NCBI GenBank assembly: GCA_963762525.1
Contig: CAVXKT010000011.1
Span: 1,116,001 to 1,180,000 of the forward strand
Reading direction: 5' to 3'
Length of the DNA: 64,000 bases
Source: DATFDN01 sp963762525
GTDB lineage: Bacteria; Pseudomonadota; Alphaproteobacteria; Acetobacterales; Acetobacteraceae
Shown: positions 54,925 to 64,000 of the stretch, one piece after another
Position numbering within the stretch: the stretch's first letter is position 1
Layout of the letters: each line of letters starts with the position of its first letter
The notes under the pieces: model-generated
The model's database searches: none
Seen by the model: only the letters and a program-made list of their open reading frames with translations
Told to the model about the DNA's origin: nothing
Position numbers and translations under genes: made by a program

Positions 54925-55576
54925 TTACTGGCTGGCCCACACAATCCGATGCAGCCAGACGATGTCCGTAAGATCGAAGGCGAAGTCCTGATAATCCGGA
55001 TTAAGACTGAGCAATTCCACCCGCCGCGCTGAGCGACGGGCAAGTTGCTTGGCCATGACCTCGCCGCCGTTGGTCCGGACTACAACTCGATCGCCTCGTC
55101 GGATCGGTGCCACCGGAGACACGATGACTAGATCACCGTCGCGAAAAACCGGCTCCATTGAATCGCCGCTAATTTCCAGCGCATAAGCGTTCGGATCCGC
55201 GATCTCGGGCAGGCTTACTTCGTCCCATCCGCCGCCAACAGGATAACCCCCGTCATCAAAGAAGCCTTCACTCCCCGCTTGCGCAGAGTCCGATCAACGG
55301 AATCCGCCGAGCTACACTGCGCGTCGTGCCGCCCGTGGCCAAGGCACGTGCGCCCGTGACCAGGGATGTGAAATTTTCCAGAGTGGCTCCGGTCGCGTCC
55401 AGAACCTTGGACACGCTCTCCGTGCTCGGCCATCGCGATCGCCCGTCCGGCATTTTTCGCTTCGACGGATTGAAGGTGGTCGGATCAAGCCCCGCCCTTT
55501 TGGCCAGACCCGAGGCCGACAACCCGTTTTCCGCGGCTAAAGTATCGAGCGCGCGCCAGATGTCTTCGTGCTTCAT
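54925..55576 (-). pseudogene. XRE-family regulator with S24 peptidase domain, frameshifted
   Basis: An N-terminal helix-turn-helix (IWRALDTLAAENGLSASGLA) and a LexA/CI-like C-terminal domain. The frames break near 55272, after IPLIGLCASG; the next frame reads EGFFDDGGYPVGGGWDEVSL. The self-cleavage or dimer domain has ISGDSMEPVFRDGDLVIVSP, with the catalytic serine in GDSM, and a likely catalytic lysine in GGEVMAKQLA. It resembles a widespread chromosomal regulator of alphaproteobacteria rather than a phage repressor. One indel accounts for the break. Confidence 0.78.
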
Positions 55577-55744
55577 GCTTGCACCAATCGTAAGGGAAGA
55601 CTGTTATCCTAGGAGCTTGCGCGAAGGAAAGGGGCAAACACGGATGTCCGGCCTCACAACCTGCTTGCAATCGTGTGCAACCCCTGGTTTTATACCGCTT
55701 GTCCAACAGTGAGCGACGCCCGCTACCCCGGATGGGAACCCCAT

Positions 55745-56135
55745 ATGGCCACTATCGCCCGCAGCCGTCTCGCCCAGCCTCGGGAAACGCCTTTGCAACA
55801 GCAGCGGCTTCCAGCCGAGGCGTTCCGCGGCCCTGAAGAGGCGTGGTTCTGGACCATGGCAGCTCTAATGGCCCGCCGCGAAGGTGCTCGCTGGCGCTCC
55901 GGAAATCGTCAAAGTCCTCCGGCCATGTGAGCCCGACGACATCATCAAGTGCCTCGACACGCTTTATCGGCGTCGCCGCATCGACCTGGCACATGGGCGC
56001 ATCCTCCGCATCTGGGGGGAGCGTCAGATGCCGCCCAGCGCTGATCGGGTCATGGAGCGCAACGATTGCCGACTTTGGCGGGAAGCGATGACAGCCCTCG
56101 AATGGCCATTGCGGGTGAAGGGTATAATGATCTGA
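55745..56135 (+). pseudogene. conserved small protein, frameshifted
   Basis: About 130 aa in two frames meeting near 55890: a start MATIARSRLAQPRETP and EEAWFWTMAALMARREGAR, then LAGAPEIVKVLRPCEPDDII and RRRIDLAHGRILRIWGERQ. It is diverged from the XRE regulator gene across a 170-base gap. Small proteins with the segment CEPDDI and LYRRRRID recur in Acetobacteraceae, but the function is unknown. Confidence 0.6.
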
Positions 56136-56234
56136 TTTAGGAAAATAATCCTTGACCTGACGACCTATTCGGTCTAATCCCGTCTCGTCACCGGGCGAGC
56201 CGTGCCCGGCTCACCTCCCCTGATGCAACTCGCG

Positions 56235-56266
56235 CCGCCGCACCTTCGGGTGCGGCGGTTTTTTTT
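56235..56266 (+). terminator. intrinsic terminator with a TTCG loop
   Basis: A perfect 10-bp GC-rich stem (CCGCCGCACC and its complement) with a TTCG tetraloop is followed by eight T. It lies after the small gene ending at 56135 and just before the one starting at 56281. It is the best intrinsic terminator in the window. Confidence 0.9.
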
Positions 56267-56280
56267 GGAAAGGAACTGAT

Positions 56281-56518
56281 ATGGCCTTTGCGATCCGCAG
56301 CCTGTCGGTGCTGGCTTACGCGAACGGATTCACGCTCTGGCATTATAAAGCAGGGCGCGATGGCGTGGGCGACGATTCTCGAGGACGGTTTTTTCGCGGA
56401 TGCGACGGAAATGCTGGCCCTCGGCGACATCGTTCTGGTCTCCGCCGCCGATGGCGCGCGGATCGCGTGCGTTGCGCGGAGTCCGTCCAATTCTCCTCGC
56501 CTCGCATCAATCAGCTAA
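56281..56518 (+). pseudogene. small conserved protein, frameshifted
   Basis: About 78 aa. The start is AFAIRSLSVLAYANGFTLWH in one frame; from near 56355 another frame reads MAWATILEDGFFADATEMLA and GDIVLVSAADGARI. Proteins with this pattern occur in alphaproteobacteria and their prophages. Function unknown. Overlaps the next gene's end on the other strand. Confidence 0.6.
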
Positions 56519-56740
56519 GCTCAGCCGCTGAAGTCGCAGGATTTCCGTTGCGTGCCGCGCATATCCTGCCGGCGTGAGCACGAACCGGCCGTCATTGCGC
56601 TGAGAGGCCAAACCCATCGTCGCCAAGCGGTCCAGGCATGGGCCGTCCTTTGGCGCCGGCGGGCGTCCGGCCGCACCAGATAGAGCCAAACGGTGCAGAG
56701 CCGCGCGGCAGCATGTCTCCAAATACGGCTCTGTCCACAT
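56507..56740 (-). CDS. conserved hypothetical small protein
   Basis: Protein of 77 aa. Starting from MWTEPYLETCCRAALHRL, it continues LDRLATMGLASQRNDGRFVL and TPAGYARHATEILR. The second half resembles the wing of a winged-helix domain. The upstream part of the open frame lacks coding character. Convergent with the small gene ending at 56518. Function unknown. Confidence 0.55.
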   Translation of the reverse strand: MWTEPYLETCCRAALHRLALSGAAGRPPAPKDGPCLDRLATMGLASQRNDGRFVLTPAGYARHATEILRLQRLSLAD

Positions 56741-56820
56741 TGGCGGGCCGTACCCGAATTTCCGGCTTGCGGGCAAGCGGCGTCTTTCGCTTGTCCGGAA
56801 CACGCGCCATAAGCCACGCC

Positions 56821-57891
56821 ATGACGCTGGTGTTGGCTTCCGCCCTCATGCCGCTACTGCGCAGGTTCAACCCGGAACGGGCGCAGCAATTGGCAATCAG
56901 AGGATTGCAGCTTGGTCTAGTCGGGCGCGACGCTTCGGGCGACCCGCCCGTCCTGGCAACCGAGGCGTTCGGCCTGAAGTTCCGTAATCCGATCGGGTTG
57001 GCGGCGGGCTTCGATAAGAATGCCGAAGCCGTGGGGGAGCTGACCCGGCTCGGCTTCGGCTTCGTCGAAACCGGCACCGTGACCCCTCATTCTCAGTTCG
57101 GGAACCCACGGCCGCGCGTTTTCCGTCTGCCGGAAGATCTGGCGCTCATTAACCGCCTGGGATTCAACAACTGCCGGTCTCGGTACCTACGTTGCCCGGC
57201 TTCGGAGCCGCGCCCGAAACGGTGTGCCGGTCGGGCGCAAATATCGGACATTAATCGCTCCACTGATGATCCGGGTGGCGACTACGCGATGATGCTTGGG
57301 GCTCTCGCCTCGGCAGTCGATTACGTCGTCATCAACGTATCGTCGCCGAACACGCCGGGTTTACGCGAGCTGCAGGAGTCAGGCGCAACTTCGAGCGATC
57401 TTCCGGAGCTCGATCAGCTTTGTGCGCTTAGAACTCCGATACTGCTCAAGGTAGCTCCTGATCTATCTCGTGAGGGCTTGGCGGCAGTGGTTGAGGTCTG
57501 CGTCGCGCATCGTGTTGACGGGCTCGTTCTCACCAACACCACCGTGGACCGCCCGCCGGGCTTCGCTCGCCGAGTGGCTAAAGAGATGCGGGGGCTTATC
57601 CGGCCGGCCACTATTCGCGAAATCAACCGCCATGTTGGCGCGTGCGCATCTGCTCGCGCGGGGCGGTTGACATTGATCGGAGTTGGCGGAGTCGCTTCGG
57701 GCGAGGACGCGTTGATGAAGCTGAAGGCGGGCGGCAATCTCGTGCAACTGTACACCGCTCTGGTTTTCGAGGGCCCGGCGCTCATTCAACGGATCAAGCG
57801 GGAGCTTGTTGTCGGCTTGCGCCGTGACGGGTTTGCCAGCGTTGGCGACGCAGTTGGTGTCGACGCGGTACGCCTGGCGCGGAGCGGGTGA
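56821..57891 (+). pseudogene. pyrD: dihydroorotate dehydrogenase (quinone), scrambled internally
   Basis: Pyrimidine-biosynthesis enzyme, membrane-associated FMN protein, about 356 aa. Seen are MPLLRRFNPERAQQLAIRGL, GLKFRNPIGLAAGFDKNAEA, FVETGTVTPHSQFGNPRPRV and the later VVINVSSPNTPGLRELQ, LKVAPDLSREGL, LIGVGGVASGEDALMKL. Between 57170 and 57250 the sequence loses the expected GLGTYVARLRSRARNGV and GANIG, which reappear in another frame. Compensating indels keep the ends in frame but scramble about 25 residues near the FMN/substrate loop. The frame as a whole stays open. Confidence 0.87.
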
Positions 57892-58761
57892 TGGAACACT
57901 TGTCCGACTTTGCGCCCATCGCCGTCCGCTATGACGGATTCATCCTCGATCTCTGGGGCGTCATCCACGACGGCGTCAATGCGTTTCCGCACGCAGTGGA
58001 CTGCCTCGCACGCTTGCGTGCCGAGGGCAAGCCGACACTGTTGCTGTCCAACGTGCCGCGCCCGAACGCTGCCGTGGAAGCGATGATGCGCCGCATGGGT
58101 ATCTGACAGCGGCCTCTACACGGCCCTGCTCACCAGCGGTGAGGCGGTGCGGCGTAGCCTTCTGGATCCGCCGGATTTATGGTGGGCGGAGCTTGGTCGT
58201 CGCGTGTTCCATCTCGGACCGGAGCGAGATCGATCATTGCTCGCCGGATTGCCGCTGCGGCGGTTCGAGACGCCGGCAGAGTGCCGATTTCGTGCTGAAC
58301 ACCGGGCCGGACGATCACCGCAATCCGACATGCTTGCCGATTTGAGCCGATGCTCCAGCGACTGTGCTCGGCACGGCTGCCGATGATTTGCGCCAACCCT
58401 GACCTGGAAGTGATCCGAGGAGGCGTGCGGGTGCTATGTGCCGGCGCGTTGGCGGAGAGGTATCGCGAGCTCGGTGGTGACGTGCGTTCGCTTGGAAAGC
58501 CTGACCCGGCCATTTATCAGCCCGCGTTTGGAAAGCGCTCGGGCTCACGCCGGACCGGATTTTGGCGGTCGGGGACGCCCTGCGGACGGATATCGCCGGC
58601 GCGGCAGCGGTCGGGCTGGAACTCATGCTGGGTCCTGGGGGGACTCCATGCCGCGGCGCTCGCACGTGCGGGCGGCGGCTTCGACTATGCATGTGCCGAA
58701 CAGGCGGCGCGGGAAGCCGGCCTTGATGCCGACATCCACCGTCCCGCGTTTCGAATGGTAG
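57891..58761 (+). pseudogene. HAD-superfamily class IIA hydrolase, multiple frame breaks
   Basis: A phosphatase of the alphaproteobacterial class IIA HAD type. The start MEHLSDFAPIAVRYDGFILD contains the DLWGVIHDG nucleophile motif (FILDLWGVIHDGV), followed by LLLSNVPRPNAAVEAMM. Later frames give AELGRRVFHLGPERDRSLLA, ICANPDLEVIRGGVRVLCAG, and LGKPDPAIYQPAF, then GDALRTDIAGAA. At least three shifts occur. The end PRFEW fits the family's C-terminus. It overlaps the pyrD stop. Confidence 0.78.
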
Positions 58762-58816
58762 CGTCAGTAGGGACCCGGGCGGCGTTCGACCGCGTTATCG
58801 AGGACGTCGGCCCGGC

Positions 58817-59229
58817 TCACGCGCGGAGGCGATTGCCTCGCTGCAACTGACAAACCGTGAACGGCTTGCGCAGCACGGCATCGAACATGGTCTGAACCGG
58901 ACGCGGATTCGCCGGCCGAGATCAGCATATTCCGGTTGCCAGAACGATAGGGGCGATCACGCCTCGATCCCGCGCAACGTCGCGCAAGTTCCACGCCGTT
59001 CCTGCCGGGCATCCCATAGATCAGAATGACCAGATCCCAACTTCCTCCCCGGTGCTTCAAAGAGCGGCACCGCTAGCTTCCCGTCGGCCGCTTCGACGAC
59101 GGTGCAGCCGAGGTCCTGGAGCATGGCGCCCGTGATCTTCCGCACCGCGTCATCGTCGGCCACCAGCAGCACCCGGAGAGCAAATGCGGGCCGTCGTGCC
59201 TCGCCACGGGGGACGCCCGGCTCGGTCAT
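58817..59229 (-). pseudogene. response regulator receiver-domain protein, frameshifted
   Basis: A single receiver domain, about 135 aa. It begins RVLLVADDDAVRKITGAMLQ (acidic pocket), then LGCTVVEAADGKLAV. The next frame gives WDLVILIYGMPGRNGVELA, the phosphoacceptor strand; the aspartate itself is displaced to I, perhaps by an indel. The end FDAVLRKPFTVCQL carries the conserved lysine. At least two shifts. Its ATG overlaps the kinase stop, so the two form an operon. Confidence 0.65.
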
Positions 59230-60296
59230 CCGACTCTCTCCCGCCCGAGGAACAGGAACGAAACCGCTGCGGCCTCACTGCCCTGAGGGCGCACGATCGC
59301 TCCCGCCGCCTCGGCCGTGCGCCGCACGTCTTCCGGAAGCAGCGTCGGAAGTGCTGCTCCCTCGACTGTGACCCCAAGCGCAAGCCAAGCGCCGGGTGGG
59401 AATGTCTCCGACCCGGCGATGCTCGAGACCGTCTCGTCGCGTGTCGTCAGAACGAAGGTGCCGGCCTCCGTGATCGCGCCGCCGCGGCGAAGCCGATGCC
59501 GACCAGGGCGGCTTCCAAATCTGCGGGCTCGGCGCAGACCAGATCCAGTCTTCGATCAGATCGTCCGCAGCCGGATGCGTCGGCCGAGCGCGCTGGTGAT
59601 CAAGGGGGTGATTCCGGCAATCAGCGCGTTGAGGTCTGTCGGCGAAGGCGATCGCCGCTGGCGCCGCGCGAAATGAAGCAGCGCGGAACTGAGCTTTGCG
59701 GCCCGATCCACGGCATCGGTGGCCCGGCCAATCAGTCGCCTGAGGCGATCCGGGTCATCCAGCTTACGATCCATGAGCTCAAGACAGCCGAGCACCGTCG
59801 CCAGCAGATTGTTGAAATCGTGAGTGACGCTGCTGGCAAGTCGGCCGGCTAAGCGGTCGCGCTCGGCAGAATCGATGGTCATCTGCGCACGTTCGCGCTC
59901 GGCAAGAGCCACCTGGAGTCTGGTTGTTGGCCTGGGAAAGCGCCAGTGTTCGTCGGGTGAGGGCCGATTCGAGAAGCTCGATACGCTTCTGATCCTGCCC
60001 GGCCACGTAGTCGGCAGCCGTCCTCAAAAAGGCGTCGAGCAATGCCAAATCGGACGCAGGAAGCGGATTGAGCGGAGTCCCGGGAAATACGCGCTGAAAT
60101 CCCTCGACTATCGTGCGAAGAGGGCGAGTGAGAAGAATTCGACAGCCGATCATCGCGAGCGCAAGTGTCAGCGCCGCAGCTACCGGGAGATCGCGATCGG
60201 CAGAGAATCCGGGTTACGAGCAACGAGAATCTCGGCGACGACCGGTGGCAGTAAGCAAACGACAGCGACGCAGAGAACCCGTACCGATATGCCCAT
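59226..60296 (-). pseudogene. sensor histidine kinase, frameshifted
   Basis: Minus-strand gene starting MGISVRVLCVAVVCLLPPVV (membrane helix). A second helix, LTLALAMIGCRILLTRPLRT, is followed by an extended region and a HisKA domain with the H-box SSVTHDFNNLLATVLGCLEL. The C-terminal part, ADLEAALVGIGFAAAA and GTFVLTTRDETVSS, ends at LGRERVG. The ATP-binding domain lacks the usual asparagine of the N-box and the DxG motif, so it may be degenerate even apart from the two or more frame breaks. Confidence 0.6.
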
Positions 60297-60329
60297 GCCG
60301 TATCGCGCCCTCCAATAGCCCCGGAAGGC

Positions 60330-60692
60330 TTAGCGAATAGTTCCGCCAACCGCCAGCACCGGATGATTGGCCGTCACTTCAGCGGGAGTCGCAAGACTGA
60401 ACCCGGGCGCCAGAGTGTTACGTCGTTCCGGGCGGGAATAGACGCGTGAGCCGGGAGTGTAGCCCTCGGCGGAGTCGAGCGGCCGACTGGCGAACCAGGC
60501 CGGTGCAAGCTGCGGCTGTCCCGGTGCATCGGCAACGCGGACGGCGCTTGCGCGGAAGGATCGGGAACCGGCGCCGTCCGTTCCGACGGATTGACTTCCG
60601 CTCGGCGGAAGCGGGGGCAGCGGTAGTGATGCCGGGGCCGCGGTGAGTGAGCACGAGAAGATCCCAGGGCGAAGATGTGATCGCGAGAGCAA
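60330..60692 (-). CDS. hypothetical protein, possible secreted
   Basis: A 120-aa frame from a TTG start at 60692 with a short hydrophobic start (PGIFSCSLTAAPASLPLP) and a plausible coding end (SRVYSRPERRNTLAPGFSLA, TANHPVLAVGGTIR). Codon use looks coding in the second half. No family was recognised and the start is uncertain. It lies between the kinase and the NUDIX gene on the same strand. Confidence 0.4.
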   Translation of the reverse strand: MLSRSHLRPGIFSCSLTAAPASLPLPPLPPSGSQSVGTDGAGSRSFRASAVRVADAPGQPQLAPAWFASRPLDSAEGYTPGSRVYSRPERRNTLAPGFSLATPAEVTANHPVLAVGGTIR

Positions 60693-60693
60693 T

Positions 60694-61281
60694 TCACCAC
60701 CGAGCCCCCGCTCCGGGGGCCGTTTCGCGCGGTTCGATCCGGCGTATCCCGCGCGGATCCTCGGCGGGGTTGCCCGTAGGCTGGCCCAGAGGCGCGTCGC
60801 GCGCGCCGCGCCACGCTTCCAGCGCCCAGCGCACGGTGGGGAATGCAAGCTCGCCCCAGGGTATCGCGTCCCATTGAAAGAGACCGACCTCAAGGCTTTC
60901 CGGGCCGGCCGCAAAGGCGGGCTTGGCAGGATCCTTCAACTCGGCGAAGCGCGCACGAAAGAGGATCTGCACCTGCCCGATGCGGCTCACGCTGAACACG
61001 CCCAGAATGCCGTCGAGCGAAACGTTTGCCCGCGCCTCTTCCATGACCTCGCGCATGGCGCCTTCCTCGACCGTCTCTCCGTGCTCGAGATATCCCGCCG
61101 GGAGCGTCCAGAAGCCGCGGCGCGGCTCGATAGCTCGCCGGCACAGCAACACCCTGTCGCCGGCGGCGACGACGGCGCCCACAACGATCTTCGGATTGTC
61201 ATAGGCGATGTAATCGCAGTCGGCACAGACCAGGCGTTCGCGGTTATCGCCTTCGGGGATTCTGCGCACGAACTTCGGCAT
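60694..61281 (-). CDS. NUDIX hydrolase
   Basis: Protein of 195 aa. The N-terminal zinc-ribbon-like CADCDYIAYDNPKIVVGA precedes the NUDIX box GYLEHGETVEEGAMREVMEE, which holds the metal-binding glutamates. Likely hydrolyses a nucleoside diphosphate derivative; substrate unknown. MPKFVRR at 61281 is chosen over the upstream frame, which runs toward the glutamate dehydrogenase gene. Confidence 0.85.
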   Translation of the reverse strand: MPKFVRRIPEGDNRERLVCADCDYIAYDNPKIVVGAVVAAGDRVLLCRRAIEPRRGFWTLPAGYLEHGETVEEGAMREVMEEARANVSLDGILGVFSVSRIGQVQILFRARFAELKDPAKPAFAAGPESLEVGLFQWDAIPWGELAFPTVRWALEAWRGARDAPLGQPTGNPAEDPRGIRRIEPRETAPGAGARW

Positions 61282-61340
61282 CGGCGAAACGTGACGGTTT
61301 CCCGACCGTGGATCAAGCTGTTCGGGCGGTTTGAGCGCCG

Positions 61341-62598
61341 TCACGGAAACAAGCCTCTCACCCGCTTCGCTCCACGCACCTTCTCGACCCCGATCGCCAT
61401 TGCCGCCGTGCGATGCGCAACGCCGTCGCGCTCCACGCGGGCCATCACCTGCGTAAAGGCGCGGTCGAGCACATGATACAGCTTGCTCATGACCTCGGCC
61501 TCGTCCCAGAAGAATTGCTGCAGGTCCTGCACCCACTCGAAGTAGCTTACGACCACGCCGCCGGCGTTGCACAGGATATCGGGGATGACGAAGATTTCCG
61601 GGCGCCCCGCGAGAACGAGGTCGGCATCCGGCGTCGTCGGACCGTTGGCGCCCTCGGCCAGAACGCGGCAGCGTAGCCGGGTCGCCATGTCCTTATCGAT
61701 CACCCGCTCCATCGCCGCCGGGACGAGCACTTCGCAAGGCTGCGCCAGAAGCTCCGTGGGATCAAAGGACAATTCGTTGGAGAACCCGGCCAGCACGCCC
61801 TTTTCGGCGACGTGACGGAGGAGACCGGGCACGTCCAGTCCCTTCGGCGTCGAAATAGCAGGCGGTGTGGTCGGACACGCCGATTACCTTCATCCCGCGC
61901 TCGGCCAACGATTGCGCGGCGACGCTTCCGACGTTACCGAAGCCCTGCACGATGGCGCTCGTCCCCATCGTCGCCAACCCGATGCGTTCGAGTGCGCGAT
62001 CAGCAAGGTATGCCACGCCTCGCCCGGTCGCCTCACGTCGCCCCTCGGTGCCGCCCGACGCGACCGGCTTGCCGGTGACGATCTCGGTCACGGTGCGGCC
62101 CTGGTACATGGAATAGGTGTCCATGAACCAGGCCATGACCTGCTCATTGGTGCCCATGTCGGGCGCCATGACGTCGATATGCGGACCGACGAAGGGGATC
62201 ATCTCCTGCATGTAGCGGCGTGAAACCGCCTCCAGCTCGCGCGGCGTGAGCGAATACGGATCGACGGCAACCCCGCCCTTCGCCCCCCCGTAGGGCAGTC
62301 CCGCCAGCGCGCATTTCCAGCTCATCCAGATTGCCAGCGCCGCGGTTTCACCGAGATCAAGCGAAGCCGAGTAGCGTGTACCTCCTTTGGTCGGCCCCAG
62401 CGTTAAATGATGCTGCACGCGGAACCCGTGAAACACCGCCAACCGTCCGTCGTCGCGGTGCACCGGACAGGCGACCGTCATCGCGCGCTTGGGATAGAGA
62501 AGCCGATCGCGCTCGTCCTCCGGAATATCGAGGTAGTCGGCGATTACGTGGAACTGAGTCCGCGCCATGTCGAAGACGGGGCCCGTGTAGATCGTCAT
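61341..62598 (-). pseudogene. Glu/Leu/Phe/Val dehydrogenase (glutamate dehydrogenase), frameshifted
   Basis: Catabolic amino-acid dehydrogenase, about 420 aa. The start FDMARTQFHVIADYLDIPED leads to VQHHLTLGPTKGGTRYSASL, the catalytic lysine region WKCALAGLPYGGAKGGVAV, and MAPDMGTNEQVMAW. The nucleotide-binding motif is VQGFGNVGSVAA. The frame breaks near 61840 after TACYFDAEG, and the other frame resumes with GLLRHVAEKGVLAGFSNEL and CEVLVPAAMERVI. Length and end are normal, so one indel explains it. AGGAG precedes the ATG. Confidence 0.86.
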
Positions 62599-62613
62599 GG
62601 CGGCTCCTCGCGC

Positions 62614-63083
62614 TTAACCGAGCGCTGCAACGGCCTTCGTCACCTCCGCCGCATGCCCTCGGTACGCTCACCTTGCGCCAAATTCGCACCAGTTTGCCAT
62701 CCGCGATCGATCAAAAACGTCGCCCGTTCCATTCCCATGTACTTGCGGCCGTACATCGATTTCTCGCCCCAGGTTCCATACTCGTCGGCAACGCCGGTCT
62801 CGGCGTCGGAGGCGAGCGGGAACGTAAATCCGTATTTGGCGGCAAACTTCTCGAGCGCCGGGAGCCGGTCTCGTGAAATCGCGACGACTTCGGCTCCGCT
62901 CGAGGCAAGCTCCGGCAGGGCTTCCTGAAAGCCGCATGCTTCCTTGGTGCAACCCGGGGTATCGGCCTTCGGATAGAAATATAGAACGAGCGGCCGTCCG
63001 CGCATTGCGGCGAGATTGACACGCCTTCCGTTTGTGGCCGGCAAATCGAAGTCGGGGGCGGGGTCGCCCTCCTGCAAGCTCAT
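62614..63083 (-). pseudogene. bcp: thioredoxin-dependent peroxiredoxin (Bcp type), frameshifted at the end
   Basis: Peroxide-reducing thiol enzyme. DFDLPATNGRRVNLAAMRG is followed by the active site YFYPKADTPGCTKEACGFQE with the peroxidatic cysteine, then VVAISRDRLPALEKFAAKYG and KYMGMERATFLIDR. After 62690 the frame is lost. The expected IWRKVSV and AAEVTKAVAAL end is present in two other frames and stops at 62614. The gene is adjacent to and overlaps glnE (ATGA), a common alphaproteobacterial arrangement. Confidence 0.87.
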
Positions 63084-64000
63084 GCGGTGATCTCCCCTAC
63101 GAGGCGCGTGAACGCCTCTCGCACTTGAGCGGCCGTGGCGTCCAGAGTGGCGCGCAAAGCCTTCAAGTCAAGCGCGCCGGTCGCGCGCAATAGCCGGCGC
63201 GCCGTCGCCTCCGGAAGCGACTCCGCCGGCGTGCGGCCGAGGGTGAGGCGCAGCAGCCCCTGCACGGTGCGGAACAGGTGGTCGGCGCCGATGAGCAGCG
63301 CCGAATCCTCTCGATCGAGCAGGCCGGCGTTGGTCAGGCGTTCGATTGCCTGGCGCGTCCCGGGGCCGCGCGCGCCCGGATGCGTCGTATGCGCCAATTG
63401 CAAAACCTGCGCGATGAACTCCACCTCCACGAGGCCGCCCGCCCGATACTTCACATCCCATGCGACTTCCGCCGGCAACTCGCGGATCATGCGCGCGCGC
63501 ATCTCGGCGGCGTCCTTGCGCGCGCGCGCCGGATCGGAGGCCCCGATCGCTTCGGCCACCGCGGCCTCGACCCGCTCGCGCAAACCGGACGACCCGGCGA
63601 CCACGCGGGCGCGGGTAAGCGCCATTCTCTCCCATGTCCACGCCGATTCTCGGTGATAACGGCGAAAGGCGGCCAGCGAGACCGCGACCGGTCCCTTATT
63701 GCCGGACGGGCGAAGCCGCATATCCACGGCGTAGAGGGGGCCATCGACGCCGGGGGCGGTGAGTGCGCCGACGAAGGCATGGGCGGCGCGCACAAACCAT
63801 TGCGGCGACGGCAGGCTGCGCAATCCGCCCTCCGAGTGGGCGCAGGCTTCAGGATGGTCCGTCAACAGCATCAGGTCGAGGTCCGAGCCCGCCATCATCT
63901 CGCACCCGCCTGCCTTACCCAGCAGCAGCACCGCGACTTCACCGCCGGGCACGCGACCGTTGCGGGCGGCAAAGTCGTCCAGCACCGCCGGCAACAGCGC
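63080..64000 (-). CDS. glnE: bifunctional glutamine synthetase adenylyltransferase/deadenylyltransferase, partial
   Basis: C-terminal about 306 residues of GlnE, which modifies glutamine synthetase in response to nitrogen status. The nucleotidyltransferase site is seen as MMAGSDLDLMLLTD. It continues with YAVDMRLRPSGNKGPVAVSL and WERMALTRARVVAG, and VKYRAGGLVEVEFIAQVLQL, the classical GlnE signature. The gene runs beyond the window edge (64000), so its start is not seen. Confidence 0.92.
   Translation of the reverse strand, partial: ALLPAVLDDFAARNGRVPGGEVAVLLLGKAGGCEMMAGSDLDLMLLTDHPEACAHSEGGLRSLPSPQWFVRAAHAFVGALTAPGVDGPLYAVDMRLRPSGNKGPVAVSLAAFRRYHRESAWTWERMALTRARVVAGSSGLRERVEAAVAEAIGASDPARARKDAAEMRARMIRELPAEVAWDVKYRAGGLVEVEFIAQVLQLAHTTHPGARGPGTRQAIERLTNAGLLDREDSALLIGADHLFRTVQGLLRLTLGRTPAESLPEATARRLLRATGALDLKALRATLDATAAQVREAFTRLVGEITA

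Noticed and set aside
54925..55576. Prophage repressor
   Set aside because: The XRE-S24 gene is about 10 kb outside the phage block beyond the insertion island, and matches a common chromosomal regulator family.
1..64000. tRNA, rRNA or other structured RNA genes
   Set aside because: No cloverleaf with a GTTCRANNC arm or rRNA segment was seen by eye on either strand; a covariance search would be needed to be sure.

Overview
This is GC-rich DNA from an alphaproteobacterium, most likely of the Acetobacteraceae/Rhodospirillales type. The evidence is the leuS-lptE-holA order, a cytochrome oxidase subunit III next to SURF1, an alphaproteobacterial class IIA HAD hydrolase behind pyrD, a ligase-associated exonuclease, an isolated flhA and many conserved small alphaproteobacterial proteins. 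The assignment rests on recognised protein families and gene order, not on an rRNA.

Layout. 1-5.8 kb: a minus-strand trio (major facilitator, alpha/beta hydrolase, luciferase-like flavin oxidoreductase), a 33-bp tandem repeat, a divergent drug-efflux-type transporter and a cupin. 5.8-10.1 kb: DNA exonuclease, coxC, SURF1 and an M32 carboxypeptidase. 10.1-15.0 kb: leuS-lptE-holA-birA, co-directional and overlapping. 15.3-18.1 kb: a DUF3072 protein, flhA and a receiver-domain protein.

18.4-45.3 kb: a contractile-tailed (myovirus-type) prophage structural module, all on the plus strand. Its order is terminase large subunit, portal, scaffold, tailspike-like protein, major capsid, connector/neck genes, sheath, tube, tail assembly chaperone with a programmed -1 frameshift, tail length/hub genes, P2-like D-V-W-J-I baseplate, several fibres, a lectin-esterase and small membrane proteins. 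I see no integrase, phage repressor, replication gene, small terminase or endolysin, so this is a remnant or a domesticated particle locus.

45.3-51.7 kb: nested insertion sequences. An ISNCY-type transposase gene is split by an old deleted IS66 with target duplication GCTGCAAA. That copy is itself split by a second IS66 with target duplication GACGCGCA. An IS3-type element sits beside the ISNCY fragment.

51.8-64.0 kb: chromosomal genes again: cupin, TPR/glycosyltransferase, glutathionyl-hydroquinone reductase, XRE-S24 regulator, pyrD, HAD hydrolase, a response regulator/histidine kinase pair, NUDIX, glutamate dehydrogenase, peroxiredoxin and glnE (cut by the window edge).

A general caution: about twenty genes, both housekeeping and mobile, carry single-base reading-frame breaks, some of them compensated nearby. 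Several are families that should be functional (holA, pyrD, gdh, bcp). This looks more like indel errors in the assembly than genuine decay. Broken genes are typed as pseudogene here, but each entry says so when the break may be technical.
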